NCBI GenBank assembly: GCA_016291135.1
Contig: JAEFAE010000008.1
Location: 1 to 64,000 of the forward strand
Direction: 5' to 3'
Length of the DNA: 64,000 bases
From: Bacteroidales bacterium
GTDB lineage: Bacteria; Bacteroidota; Bacteroidia; Bacteroidales; F082
A program made the translations under genes and the position numbers. The notes below the pieces were generated by a model, which saw only the letters and a list, made by a program, of their open reading frames with translations, had not been told where the DNA came from and did no database searches. Of the stretch, positions 51,646 to 59,974 are shown piece by piece (the first letter of the stretch is position 1; each line of letters begins with the position of its first letter).

Positions 51646-51819
51646 TTTAAGATTTCAAGATTTCAAATTTCAAGATTGGGAGGCAAAGTTAATAAATAAT
51701 TGGCATAATTCAGAAATAATTGTGAATTTGCAAGGAAATAGCGTTTTTGATATGGACGGGCAACAAAGTACGCAAACGGCAGCGGATAAAAGTGAGATTC
51801 CGCTGGTTTAAGAACTTTT
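51646..51819. other. AT-rich glnA upstream region with GATTTCAA repeats
   Basis: Directly before glnA lie four to five copies of a GATTTCAA/GATTTAA-type unit (51646-51677), then the reverse -7 box TAACTTTG at 51684-51691 and a further 125 bases of AT-rich DNA without a coding signal up to the stop of the AAA ATPase gene at 51820. No NtrC- or CRP-like operator was recognised. Confidence 0.5.
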
Positions 51820-53253
51820 TCAAACGAAGAGGTCATCAAGCAGCACCTCCGACTGCACTCGGTTGCTGTATAGATTCCTTTTTACGCCGTAGGTAGTGAT
51901 CATGGTCAACTGAAGCGCCTTCTTGGTCTTACTTTCCTCACGGAAGGTTTCCATTTTGTTTCTCAAGATGGCATCGTAATCCTTGTCGATGGTAAACTCA
52001 TTGAGGGAGAACTTCATCTCGCAAACATTAATCACCCGGTCGCGTCTTTCAATAAGCAAATCGATTTGCATACCACGTTTTCTTTCCTCTCCTTCTTCCG
52101 GCTTGTGAAACCACGCCGACACTGCACACTGCACGGCAGAGATGCCGATGGCCCGTTTGATTTGCTCCAGATGATAAAGACACAGCTGCTCAAAGGTATA
52201 ACCCGCCCATGATCGTCGCGACGGGTCGTCGATACGGTTGGTCCAATAATGTGGGTCATGTCCATAATTGTCCTTGATATAGGAAAAATAGAACATGCTA
52301 TAGAAATCAGTCAGTTGATAAATGGTGTCTTGTTTTTTCTTTCCATAATAGTTGTACGGACGGACGAACTCATTGTTCACCAAATTGTCAAGGACGGTCT
52401 TGATGTTGCCATTGTCGTGAAGTTTGGTGGCCTTAATGATTTCGTTACGTGTCAAGCCCATACGCTTTTTGGAGAGAGCCTCCACCACAGCGATGTGGTT
52501 TTCAGGCTGTTTGAAGAGGGTATCATAAAGATGGTCGAACTCATCCCAAAGCAGTCCTTTTTCCTTGAAGAAAATGTTGTCGATGTTTTGTGTGTAGGTC
52601 CATTTCGGATTCAGTTGCTTTAAGTAGAACGGGATGCCGCCCATGATCATGTAACATTCGGCAATGTCGTAGCGGGTCCATTCGATTCCTTTCGACAGCA
52701 GGTATTCCTCGGTCTCCATAAGTGTGAACGGGCGCACGAAAATCCTCGAACCGCAACGATTGAAAAGACCACCTTGATTGGCAAGGAGCTTGTCGGTCAT
52801 CCACGAGGTGGCGCTTCCGCAGGCAATCAGCAAGATGTCACCTTCGGCGGAAGCCCATCCATTCCAAAACTGCTCAAAAGCAGCAACAAAATTGGAACCC
52901 TCTGTGTCTAACCAAGGCATCTCATCGATAAATACAACCTTTTTACCTTGGGTTGTTGTCTGCCTAAGAAGTCTCTTGAGTTTGTCAAATGCCTTGTACC
53001 AATTCTCGGGAATGGTGGCATCATCCCCGTATTCTTCCATTTGCGCGGCAAAACGTTCCAACTGAACCGAAGTGGGTTGATTATAAACTCCTGTCAGCTT
53101 AAAGGTATATTGGTTTTTGAAGAAATAATTGACAAGAAAGGTCTTGCCGACACGACGACGGCCATAAACCACCACAAGTTCCGATTCTTTCGACTGGACA
53201 TGCTGTCGCAACAGCTCCATCTCGTATGCTCTGCCTATGATTTTTTGTTCCAT
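51820..53253 (-). CDS. AAA ATPase with C-terminal nuclease-like domain (archaeal ATPase/DUF234 type)
   Basis: A 477-residue protein of the prokaryotic ATPase family often called archaeal ATPase. Walker A is VYGRRRVGKTFLVNYFF (near 28), Walker B KVVFIDEMPWLDTEG (near 105), followed by a winged-helix region (about 270-330) and a C-terminal PD-(D/E)xK-like core (IDLLIERRDRVINVCEMKFS, near 400). Function is unknown; the family is common, patchily spread, and frequent near mobile DNA. The gene is less GC-rich than its neighbours. A -7 TATCTTTG sits at 53273-53280. Just upstream are palindromic TTTCCGACAA repeats. Confidence 0.85.
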   Translation of the reverse strand: MEQKIIGRAYEMELLRQHVQSKESELVVVYGRRRVGKTFLVNYFFKNQYTFKLTGVYNQPTSVQLERFAAQMEEYGDDATIPENWYKAFDKLKRLLRQTTTQGKKVVFIDEMPWLDTEGSNFVAAFEQFWNGWASAEGDILLIACGSATSWMTDKLLANQGGLFNRCGSRIFVRPFTLMETEEYLLSKGIEWTRYDIAECYMIMGGIPFYLKQLNPKWTYTQNIDNIFFKEKGLLWDEFDHLYDTLFKQPENHIAVVEALSKKRMGLTRNEIIKATKLHDNGNIKTVLDNLVNNEFVRPYNYYGKKKQDTIYQLTDFYSMFYFSYIKDNYGHDPHYWTNRIDDPSRRSWAGYTFEQLCLYHLEQIKRAIGISAVQCAVSAWFHKPEEGEERKRGMQIDLLIERRDRVINVCEMKFSLNEFTIDKDYDAILRNKMETFREESKTKKALQLTMITTYGVKRNLYSNRVQSEVLLDDLFV

Positions 53254-53272
53254 ATCAATCCCGCTTATGCGG

Positions 53273-53280
53273 CAAAGATA
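53273..53280 (-). promoter_or_regulatory. -7 promoter element of the AAA ATPase gene
   Basis: The reverse strand reads TATCTTTG, 20 bases before the ATG at 53253. The region where a -33 would fall is AT-rich with no TTG at standard spacing. Confidence 0.5.
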
Positions 53281-53324
53281 TTAACTTTATCCGAATAATT
53301 GTCGTTTTCTTTGATAAAAAAATG

Positions 53325-53392
53325 AGTTTCCGACAAAAATATATATCGAAAATTGTCGGAAAGTGTGTTTTTAAAGTGAGTTTCCGACAAAT
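53325..53392. repeat. TTTCCGACAA inverted and direct repeats
   Basis: TTTCCGACAA at 53327-53336 pairs with TTGTCGGAAA at 53353-53362, and a further direct copy in GTGAGTTTCCGACAAATC lies near 53377-53394, abutting the meaB stop. The copies share a longer context, nTGAGTTTCCGACAAA. Between the AAA ATPase promoter and meaB there is nothing else. Confidence 0.8.
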
Positions 53393-53394
53393 CT

Positions 53395-54510
53395 TTATCT
53401 TTTCAGCATGTTGAAATACGCATCCAGCAGCTTTTGGGCGCCGATGTAGGCGCTCATGCGTTGGTTACGGACGTCGTTTTCGACCAAGGGCAGGAGGTCG
53501 GTGACCAGCTGGTTTTGGTAGAAATCCGATTTCAACGCCGATTCCATGCTGTCGATCATCATCTGGACGTCCTGCTGGGAACGTTTTTGCTGGAGGTAGC
53601 CGTTCTCGCGGATGGCCTGCACATGGTCAAACACCATCTGCCAAACGGCGTCGACGTTATAGCCGGTGAGCGAAGAGCAGGTGAGCACCTTCGTCTCTTG
53701 GCCCGACTCGGGCATGGGGAACAGATGGAGGGCGGTACGGCATTCGGCGGCGGCACGTTCGGCACGCAGCACGTTGTCGCCATCGGCTTTGTTGACAGCG
53801 ATGCCATCGGCCATCTCCATGATGCCGCGTTTGATGCCTTGCAGCTCGTCGCCGGCACCGCTGATGAGAATCAACAGGAAGAAATCGACCATGGAATGCA
53901 CGGCGGTTTCCGATTGTCCGACGCCGACGGTCTCGATGAAAATGGTATCATAACCGGCCGCTTCGCACAGGATGACCGTCTCGCGGGTCTTGCGGGCCAC
54001 GCCGCCGAGGGTACCCGCTGAAGCCGAGGGCCGGATGAAGGCGTTGGGGTGCACCGAGAGTTCTTCCATACGGGTCTTGTCACCCAGGATGGAGCCTTTG
54101 GACCGTTGGCTGGAGGGGTCGATGGCCAGCACTGCCAGCTTGTGGCCGTTGCGGCAAAGATACATGCCCAGGGCCTCGATGAAGGTGCTCTTGCCGGCAC
54201 CCGGCACACCGGTAATGCCCAAACGAAGCGCCTTGCCTGAATGGGGCAGGCAGGCGGCGATGATCTGCTGGGCAAGTTCCTGGTGCTTGGGCAAGGCGCT
54301 CTCCACCAGGGTGATGGCCTTGCTGAGCGCCACACGGTCACCCTTGAGGATGCCTTCCACATACCAATCCAGCGGCATCAGCTGCTGCTGGTTGCGCCGC
54401 AACCGTTCCAACGCTTGGGGATTCACCTGTACCGGTTGGTCCACGCCTTCCGCCACTTTTAGGTTGGAATCCCATTCATGTTCCTGATTCTCAAAATGTT
54501 CAATTTCCAT
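53395..54510 (-). CDS. meaB: Methylmalonyl-CoA mutase-associated GTPase MeaB
   Basis: A G-protein chaperone that guards B12-dependent methylmalonyl-CoA mutase. The 371-residue protein has P-loop ITGVPGAGKSTFIEALG (near 99), AIDPSSQRSKGSILGDKTRM (switch region), IFIETVGVGQSE (near 190), and the NKAD base-recognition motif in GIAVNKADGDN (near 240). The mutase subunit genes are not in the window, though in Bacteroidota they are often near. It diverges from the glycogen synthase gene. Confidence 0.94.
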   Translation of the reverse strand: MEIEHFENQEHEWDSNLKVAEGVDQPVQVNPQALERLRRNQQQLMPLDWYVEGILKGDRVALSKAITLVESALPKHQELAQQIIAACLPHSGKALRLGITGVPGAGKSTFIEALGMYLCRNGHKLAVLAIDPSSQRSKGSILGDKTRMEELSVHPNAFIRPSASAGTLGGVARKTRETVILCEAAGYDTIFIETVGVGQSETAVHSMVDFFLLILISGAGDELQGIKRGIMEMADGIAVNKADGDNVLRAERAAAECRTALHLFPMPESGQETKVLTCSSLTGYNVDAVWQMVFDHVQAIRENGYLQQKRSQQDVQMMIDSMESALKSDFYQNQLVTDLLPLVENDVRNQRMSAYIGAQKLLDAYFNMLKR

Positions 54511-54532
54511 GCGACCGATAGGTTATCGTTGG

Positions 54533-54590
54533 CAAAGATAGCGTTTATAAAAGATTTTTATCGTTGTTTCGGATTTTTTTTGTAACTTTG
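54533..54590. promoter_or_regulatory. Divergent promoters for meaB and glycogen synthase
   Basis: Reverse TATCTTTG at 54533-54540 faces meaB (ATG 54510); forward TAACTTTG at 54583-54590 faces the glycogen synthase gene (ATG 54614), with a TTG at 54564-54566 at slightly short spacing. Confidence 0.55.
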
Positions 54591-54613
54591 CATTTAATCT
54601 ATATCTACGCACC

Positions 54614-55432
54614 ATGACTAACAAGCATCGGGTACTTTTCGTACATCAAGAAATCGCCCCCTACCTGCCTGAAACTCCGATGAGCTTGCTGGGAAGAAAC
54701 CTGCCCCAAGCCACCCAAGAGAATGGAAAAGAGATCAGAATCTTCATGCCGAAATACGGCAACATCAACGAACGGAGGAACCAACTGCACGAGGTGATCC
54801 GCCTTTCGGGCATGAACCTGATCATCAACGACACGGATCATCCGCTGATCATCAAGGTCGCTTCCATCCAAAAAGCCAGGATGCAGATCTATTTCATCGA
54901 GAACGAAGATTTCTTCACCAAGAAAAAATACACCCTCTACGACAACCACGGCAAGTTCTGCGAAGACAACGACGACCGCACCATTTTCTTCAACCGCGGC
55001 GTCATCGAAGCGGTGCGCAAACAGAACTGGTCGCCCGACATCATCCATTGCCACGGCTGGTTCACCGCCCTGATGCCCCTCCTCATCAAGCGTGCCTATA
55101 AGGACAACCCGCTGTTCAACGAGTCAAAGGTCATCTATTCGATCTACAACGACGACTTTACCGGTACGCTCCGGAGCGGCTTCGAAAAGAAAGTGAAGCT
55201 TCCGGGCATCACGGTCAAAGACCTCAAATACTATAAAGAAGCTTCCTACGTTAATCTGACCAAGGCGGCGATCGACTACTCCGACGGGATCATCATCGGC
55301 AGCGAGACCATCCACCCCGAAATCGAGGCCTATCTCAAGAGCTGCAACAAGCCCATGCTGGCCTATCAAGGACCCGAGAACTATGCCGACGCCTATAACG
55401 CCTTGTATGACACCGTTTTAAATAGCAAGTGA
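54614..55432 (+). CDS. Short glycogen/starch synthase (GT5 N-terminal domain only)
   Basis: A 272-residue protein matching the N-terminal Rossmann half of GT5 glycogen synthase: HRVLFVHQEIAPYLPETP, FMPKYGNINERRNQ, and WSPDIIHCHGWFTALMPL. The usual C-terminal GT-B half is absent, and the next gene follows at once. Such short forms occur across Bacteroidota, so this is a family trait, not a local truncation. Whether it is catalytic, regulatory or needs a partner is unknown. It heads the run with DUF4270, cyclophilin and pheS. Confidence 0.85.
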   Translation: MTNKHRVLFVHQEIAPYLPETPMSLLGRNLPQATQENGKEIRIFMPKYGNINERRNQLHEVIRLSGMNLIINDTDHPLIIKVASIQKARMQIYFIENEDFFTKKKYTLYDNHGKFCEDNDDRTIFFNRGVIEAVRKQNWSPDIIHCHGWFTALMPLLIKRAYKDNPLFNESKVIYSIYNDDFTGTLRSGFEKKVKLPGITVKDLKYYKEASYVNLTKAAIDYSDGIIIGSETIHPEIEAYLKSCNKPMLAYQGPENYADAYNALYDTVLNSK

Positions 55433-55439
55433 ATCTAGA

Positions 55440-56798
55440 ATGAAACTGAATCGTTTTTTTACCCATTCATGGAAAGCGTTGGTTTTGTGCCTGTTGGCCG
55501 TGATGGGTTTTTCCTGCAGCAAAACCACGAACAAAATCGGCAACGGACTGCTTCCCGATAGCGACCACATGGCCGCCTTCTTTACCGACACCCTCGAACT
55601 CATCTGCCATTCCGAGACCATCGACTCCATGACCACACGGGGCATGACCAGCTTTTTGTTGGGCAGCATGGTGGATCCGGTGATGGGACGCACCAACGCC
55701 GGCTTCTGCACCCAGCTGCATCTTTCCGCCCCCAACCAACGCTTCGGCACCAACCCCGTCGTCGACTCGGTGGTGCTTCAACTGGCCATCAGCGGCTATT
55801 ACGGCGACACGCTGGCCCTGCAGACCGTGCATGTGTATGAGCTGGCCGACACCTTGAGCGGCCAAGAGCTCTACTATCAGTGCAGCGACGTGGAGACGAT
55901 GCCCACCGACTTGGCCAACGGCTACACGTTCCAGCCCCACCCGACGACGTCCGGTCTCGTGATCGGAGACGATACGCTGACCCATTCCGTCATCCGCATC
56001 CCGCTCGACCACAGCTTCGGCCAACGCCTGATGGACGCCGACACCTCCTTCTACGACTCGGCCGATGCCTTCAAGGAATACGTCCATGGCATCAAGGTCT
56101 GCTGCGAGGCGGTCAGCACGGGCGGCTGCATCAGCTACCTGTACCCCACCAACAACGACGTCACCGTGCTCCAGCTCTACTACCACGACGCTGCTGCGGA
56201 AGAGACAGCCGCCCGAAGATACAACTACTACATCACTTCGGCCGACACCTATTTCAACCAATACGACCACGACTATACCCTGGGCGCGCCTGCCTTCGTG
56301 CAACAGGTGGTGGAACAGGACACCACCCTGGGTCAGGAGGTGCTCTACCTCCAATCCATGGCCGGCATCCGTTCCGTGATCCGTTTCCCCAACCTGAAGC
56401 AATGGGGCGACACCCTGGAACACGCCCATCTCCTCATCAACGAGGCCAAGCTCATCCTTCCCGCCTCGTCCCAGGTCGACGACTCCAGCTGCTACACGCC
56501 GCCTACCTCTTGCGCCCTGCTCAGCATCAACCCCGACGGCTCCACCTCGCTCCTGCCCGACTACTATGAAGGGTCGAGCTATTATGGCGGCAGCTACGCT
56601 TCTGGCACGGGAATTGTCAGCTTCCGCATCGCGGAATACCTGCAACAGGTCATGCAAGGCAAGACGGAAAGCCAAGGGCTGTATCTCTCCATCACCGGTG
56701 CCGCATTCAACAGCCAACGTTGGATCATCGCCGGACCCGATGCCGCCGAGGACAACCGGATGCGCTGCGAGATCAAGTATTCCATCGTAGGAGAATAA
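55440..56798 (+). CDS. DUF4270 family lipoprotein
   Basis: A 452-residue predicted lipoprotein (MKLNRFFTHSWKALVLCLLA...GFSCSKTTN). It resembles DUF4270, which in Bacteroidota regularly follows the short glycogen synthase: KIGNGLLPDSDHMAAFFTD near the N-terminus, then LGSMVDPVMGRTNAGFCTQL and NPVVDSVVLQLAISGYYGDT. Beta-rich, probably outer-membrane facing; the function is unknown. It starts seven bases after the synthase stop. Confidence 0.85.
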   Translation: MKLNRFFTHSWKALVLCLLAVMGFSCSKTTNKIGNGLLPDSDHMAAFFTDTLELICHSETIDSMTTRGMTSFLLGSMVDPVMGRTNAGFCTQLHLSAPNQRFGTNPVVDSVVLQLAISGYYGDTLALQTVHVYELADTLSGQELYYQCSDVETMPTDLANGYTFQPHPTTSGLVIGDDTLTHSVIRIPLDHSFGQRLMDADTSFYDSADAFKEYVHGIKVCCEAVSTGGCISYLYPTNNDVTVLQLYYHDAAAEETAARRYNYYITSADTYFNQYDHDYTLGAPAFVQQVVEQDTTLGQEVLYLQSMAGIRSVIRFPNLKQWGDTLEHAHLLINEAKLILPASSQVDDSSCYTPPTSCALLSINPDGSTSLLPDYYEGSSYYGGSYASGTGIVSFRIAEYLQQVMQGKTESQGLYLSITGAAFNSQRWIIAGPDAAEDNRMRCEIKYSIVGE

Positions 56799-56819
56799 AA
56801 GATAAAACCATTGATAACC

Positions 56820-57446
56820 ATGAAAAAGCTCATTCTTATGACATTGCTATTTGCCGGACTGATGTGCCAGGCACAAGACAAGGAAACGATTGTGGTCATC
56901 GAGACCAACTACGGGACCATCAAGGCCAAGCTGTATAACGACACCCCGCTCCACCGCGACAACTTCATCAAGCTGGTGAACGAAGGCTGGTACAACGGCT
57001 CGCCCTTCCACCGCGTCATCAACAAGTTCATGATCCAAGGCGGCCAGAACGCCGACGGTCGCCAAGACCCGGGCTACACCGTGCCCGCGGAGTTCCGTAC
57101 CAACCACTTCCATAAGAAAGGCGCCCTCTGCGCGGCCCGCCAGGCCGACCAGGTGAACCCCAAGAAGGCCTCCAGCGGCTCGCAGTTCTACATCGTCCAG
57201 GGACAGGTCTTCGACGACAAGACCCTCGACCTCTATGAGAACCGCCTGGGCAAGGTCATCAGCCCCAAACAGCGCCAGGTGTACAAGAGCGTAGGCGGCA
57301 CCCCGCATCTCGACGGCGACTACACGGTGTTCGGCGAAGTCACCGAAGGACTCGACATCGTGGACAAGATCGCCTCCGTCAAGACCGGATACATGGACGT
57401 CCCCGTCGAGCCGGTCACCATCAAGACCATCACCATCGAGAAATAA
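56820..57446 (+). CDS. Exported cyclophilin-type peptidyl-prolyl isomerase
   Basis: Assists folding of secreted proteins by Xaa-Pro isomerisation. The 208-residue protein has a signal peptide (MKKLILMTLLFAGLMCQA) and the cyclophilin core: TIKAKLYNDTPLHRDNFIKL, SPFHRVINKFMIQGGQNADG (catalytic Arg in FHRVI), KASSGSQFYIVQG and DGDYTVFGEVTEGLDIVDKI. ATG 56820 is used; a TTG three codons earlier is not needed. It lies between DUF4270 and pheS in one strand run. Confidence 0.93.
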   Translation: MKKLILMTLLFAGLMCQAQDKETIVVIETNYGTIKAKLYNDTPLHRDNFIKLVNEGWYNGSPFHRVINKFMIQGGQNADGRQDPGYTVPAEFRTNHFHKKGALCAARQADQVNPKKASSGSQFYIVQGQVFDDKTLDLYENRLGKVISPKQRQVYKSVGGTPHLDGDYTVFGEVTEGLDIVDKIASVKTGYMDVPVEPVTIKTITIEK

Positions 57447-57517
57447 CGAAAACCAGATCATTCACGCCCCAAACGGACATCTTAACCCCACCCAGGGCAC
57501 GCCCTGAGGATCGAACC

Positions 57518-58549
57518 ATGAAAGAAACAATCGAAAAGATACTGAACGAGGTCCAAAGTTTCCAAGCGGACAGCAAGGAAGCCTTGGAGAACTTCCGCAT
57601 CACTTACCTGAGCAAGAAGGGCGTCATCCCCGCCCTGTTCGCCGATTTCAAGAACGTGGCCCCCGAGCTCCGCAAGGAGATGGGCATGCGCCTGAACGAG
57701 TTGAAGAACACCGTCACCGAGAAGGTGGAGGAACAGCTGCAAAAGTTCGAGACCCAAAACGCCTCCGAGGCCGGCTTCGACATGACGATGCCAGCCCCCG
57801 AGATGAGAGGGGCACGCCACCCGCTCTCCATCGTGCGCCGCGACATCAACCAGATCTTCGAACACCTCGGCTTCACCATCGCCGAGGGACCTGAGATCGA
57901 GGACGACTACCATGTGTTCACCGCCTTGAACTTCGCCCTCGACCATCCGGCACGCGACATGCAGGACACCTTCTTCATCCAGAAGGACCCCAACGAGAAC
58001 AAGCCCACCGACATCCTGTTGCGCACCCACACCTCCAGCGTACAGGTTCGCGCCATGGAAAAGCAACAGCCGCCCATCCGCATCATCGCTCCGGGCCGTG
58101 TGTTCCGTAACGAGGCCATCAGCGCCCGCGCCCACTGCATCTTCCACCAGATCGAAGGCCTGTATATCGACGAAGGCGTCTCGTTCGCCGACCTCAAGCA
58201 GACCCTCTACCAGTTTGTGCAGGAGTTCTTCGGCGAAGGCACCAAGGTGCGCTTCCGTCCGTCCTACTTCCCGTTTACCGAGACCTCGGCCGAGATGGAC
58301 ATCTCCTGCAACATCTGCGGCGGCAAGGGCTGCAACATCTGCAAGCACACCGGCTGGGTGGAGATCCTCGGCTGCGGCATGTGCGACCCCAACATCCTCA
58401 TCGCCAGCGGCATCGACCCGGAAAAATATACCGGCTTCGCCTTCGGCATGGGTGTGGAACGCATCGCCATGCTCAAGTATGGCATCAACGACTTGAGGCT
58501 CTTCTTCGAGAACGACTTGAAGTTCTTGGAACAGTTTGAACTGGCTTAA
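57518..58549 (+). CDS. pheS: Phenylalanine-tRNA ligase alpha subunit
   Basis: The catalytic subunit of the alpha2-beta2 enzyme charging tRNA-Phe, 343 residues. An N-terminal coiled coil (about 1-85) binds tRNA; class II motifs include GARHPLSIVRRDINQIF (near 106), RVFRNEAISARAHCIFHQIE (near 195) and GFAFGMGVERIAMLKYGIND near the C-terminus. Four Cys in CNICGGKGCNICKHTGW form a zinc-ribbon-like insert seen in many pheS proteins. pheT is not adjacent. Its 3' end overlaps tatC by four bases. Confidence 0.97.
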   Translation: MKETIEKILNEVQSFQADSKEALENFRITYLSKKGVIPALFADFKNVAPELRKEMGMRLNELKNTVTEKVEEQLQKFETQNASEAGFDMTMPAPEMRGARHPLSIVRRDINQIFEHLGFTIAEGPEIEDDYHVFTALNFALDHPARDMQDTFFIQKDPNENKPTDILLRTHTSSVQVRAMEKQQPPIRIIAPGRVFRNEAISARAHCIFHQIEGLYIDEGVSFADLKQTLYQFVQEFFGEGTKVRFRPSYFPFTETSAEMDISCNICGGKGCNICKHTGWVEILGCGMCDPNILIASGIDPEKYTGFAFGMGVERIAMLKYGINDLRLFFENDLKFLEQFELA

Positions 58550-59358
58550 GCCTGGGAGGCTTCCTTGGCAGGAGCCTCATCGGCGTGCCGTTCCGTCTTC
58601 TTGACGATCAGCACGCTGAGCTCGAACAGCAGGTAGATGGGCAACGCCACCAAGGTCAACGTGAACGCATCACCCGTAGGGGTGATGATGGCGGCGAGCA
58701 CCACGACAGCGACAATGGCATGACGGCGGTATTTCTTCATGAATGCCGCCTTCATTATGCCCATCTTGGCCAACAGCCAGCAGAGGACGGGCATCTCGAA
58801 AACGACCCCCAAGGCCAGGCTGAGCATCAGTAAGGTGGAGATGTAGGAATCCAACGAGATCACGTTGTTGACCGAGGGATCCACCTGGTAGGTCCCCAGA
58901 AAACGGAAGGTCAACGGGAAGATGAGGAAATAGTTGAGGAGCACGCCCAGCAGGAACATGACATAGCCACCCGACACCGCCTTCACCACATAGCGCCGCT
59001 CCGCCTCGTACAAGGCGGGAGCCACAAATCCGAACAACACATACAGCACGTAGGGCGACACCAGCAACAAGCCCATCCAAAGTGCCACCTTCAAGTGGAT
59101 GATGAACTGTTGGGCCAACTCGATGTTGATGAGTCCCACCTCGAAGGATTGCAAGGGTCCTACAAGACGTTCGAACAGCCGATAGGTGATGAAATCGGGG
59201 GACTTGGGGGCCAGCACCACCGAAAACAAGAGACTTTTGAAACAAAAGGCCACGATACCCGCCACCAAGGTGACGGCGAGAATACGGAACAGGCAATGGC
59301 GAAGCACCTCCAGGTGCTCCCAAAAGCCCATCTGATCCGTCTCCTTCTTGGGACTCAT
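58546..59358 (-). CDS. tatC: Twin-arginine translocase subunit TatC
   Basis: The receptor core of the Tat system, which exports folded proteins. The 270-residue protein has six transmembrane helices, conserved GFWEHLEVLRHCLFRILAV at the N-terminus, and the glutamate-bearing PLQSFEVGLINIELAQQF loop region. The Cys-poor C-terminal tail ends in KKTERHADEAPAKEASQA. It overlaps tatA by four bases (ATGA), so the pair is coupled. Confidence 0.95.
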   Translation of the reverse strand: MSPKKETDQMGFWEHLEVLRHCLFRILAVTLVAGIVAFCFKSLLFSVVLAPKSPDFITYRLFERLVGPLQSFEVGLINIELAQQFIIHLKVALWMGLLLVSPYVLYVLFGFVAPALYEAERRYVVKAVSGGYVMFLLGVLLNYFLIFPLTFRFLGTYQVDPSVNNVISLDSYISTLLMLSLALGVVFEMPVLCWLLAKMGIMKAAFMKKYRRHAIVAVVVLAAIITPTGDAFTLTLVALPIYLLFELSVLIVKKTERHADEAPAKEASQA

Positions 59359-59567
59359 TGGGCGGCACTGTTGTCCTTGGTGTCGGACTTGGGTTGGTAT
59401 TGGTCGCCGGCAGGCTTCTCATCCTTGCCTTCCATACCTTCCTTGAAATCCTTGACGCCGCGGCCCAGGCTGCGCATCAGCGCCGGAATACGGGAGGCTC
59501 CGAACAACAGCAAGACGATGAGACCGATGAGGAGCAATTCCTGGGTTCCGATGAATAAGATAGTCAT
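59355..59567 (-). CDS. tatA: Twin-arginine translocase subunit TatA/E
   Basis: A 70-residue protein with one N-terminal helix (IGTQELLLIGLIVLLLFG), the hinge Gly and amphipathic helix RIPALMRSLGRGVKDFKEGM, and an acidic tail. It would form the pore-lining component. No tatB is next to it, so the system is of the minimal TatAC type. A -7 element (TAATTTTG) is at 59616-59623, with a CAACC/GGTTG hairpin near the predicted start (59594-59608). Confidence 0.94.
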   Translation of the reverse strand: MTILFIGTQELLLIGLIVLLLFGASRIPALMRSLGRGVKDFKEGMEGKDEKPAGDQYQPKSDTKDNSAAQ

Positions 59568-59615
59568 GACGTATTCTATTAATTACTTCCATTCAACCGA
59601 AATGGTTGATAGATG

Positions 59616-59623
59616 CAAAATTA
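59616..59623 (-). promoter_or_regulatory. -7 promoter element for tatAC
   Basis: Reverse strand TAATTTTG, 49 bases before the tatA ATG. The predicted leader begins with a small hairpin, CAACC (59594-59598) with GGTTG (59604-59608). Confidence 0.45.
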
Positions 59624-59638
59624 AGAATAAATCCCACA

Positions 59639-59959
59639 TCACCGCCGTTTTTTGGAAGCTATGTTGTTTTTTTGTTTTTTTCTTCCTTTTTCCTTTTCGG
59701 CTTTTTTCCTCCGATAGAGGAGGCCTAGCCCACACAGCAGGAGCACGCCGTCGGCCAAGGGCGCATACTGGTCGTGGGTGACACCCAGGTCCGGTATGAA
59801 TGGGGCTTCGTCCACGACACGCCGCCGGGCGTGGTCCGTATCGGACTCCGTGATGATAAGCTGGGCACTGGCCGACAGGCTCAAACAGGCCAGCACGCCC
59901 AAGGTGACGATGAAACGCTTCAAGGGGATTCTATGTTGCTGCAAATTGGTTTTATACAT
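59639..59959 (-). CDS. Small secreted protein with C-terminal sorting-signal-like tail
   Basis: A 106-residue protein. The signal peptide is at about 13-33 (LKRFIVTLGVLACLSLSASA). The middle is short and polar. The C-terminus has three parts: APLADG, a hydrophobic stretch VLLLCGLGLLY, and a basic tail RRKKAEKEKGRKKQ. This resembles PID-CTERM-like protein-sorting tails of Bacteroidota, which are often small proteins of this size; the exact motif is not matched. Candidate partners (an exosortase-like or other sorting enzyme) are not in the window. The next T9SS gene starts 16 bases upstream of it in the same direction. Confidence 0.6.
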   Translation of the reverse strand: MYKTNLQQHRIPLKRFIVTLGVLACLSLSASAQLIITESDTDHARRRVVDEAPFIPDLGVTHDQYAPLADGVLLLCGLGLLYRRKKAEKEKGRKKQKNNIASKKRR

Positions 59960-59974
59960 GGCTTTTGCATCGTT

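Noticed and set aside
54614-55432. Frameshift or truncation of glycogen synthase
   Set aside because: The next gene begins seven bases later with no leftover GT-B sequence in any frame, and short forms are common in the phylum.
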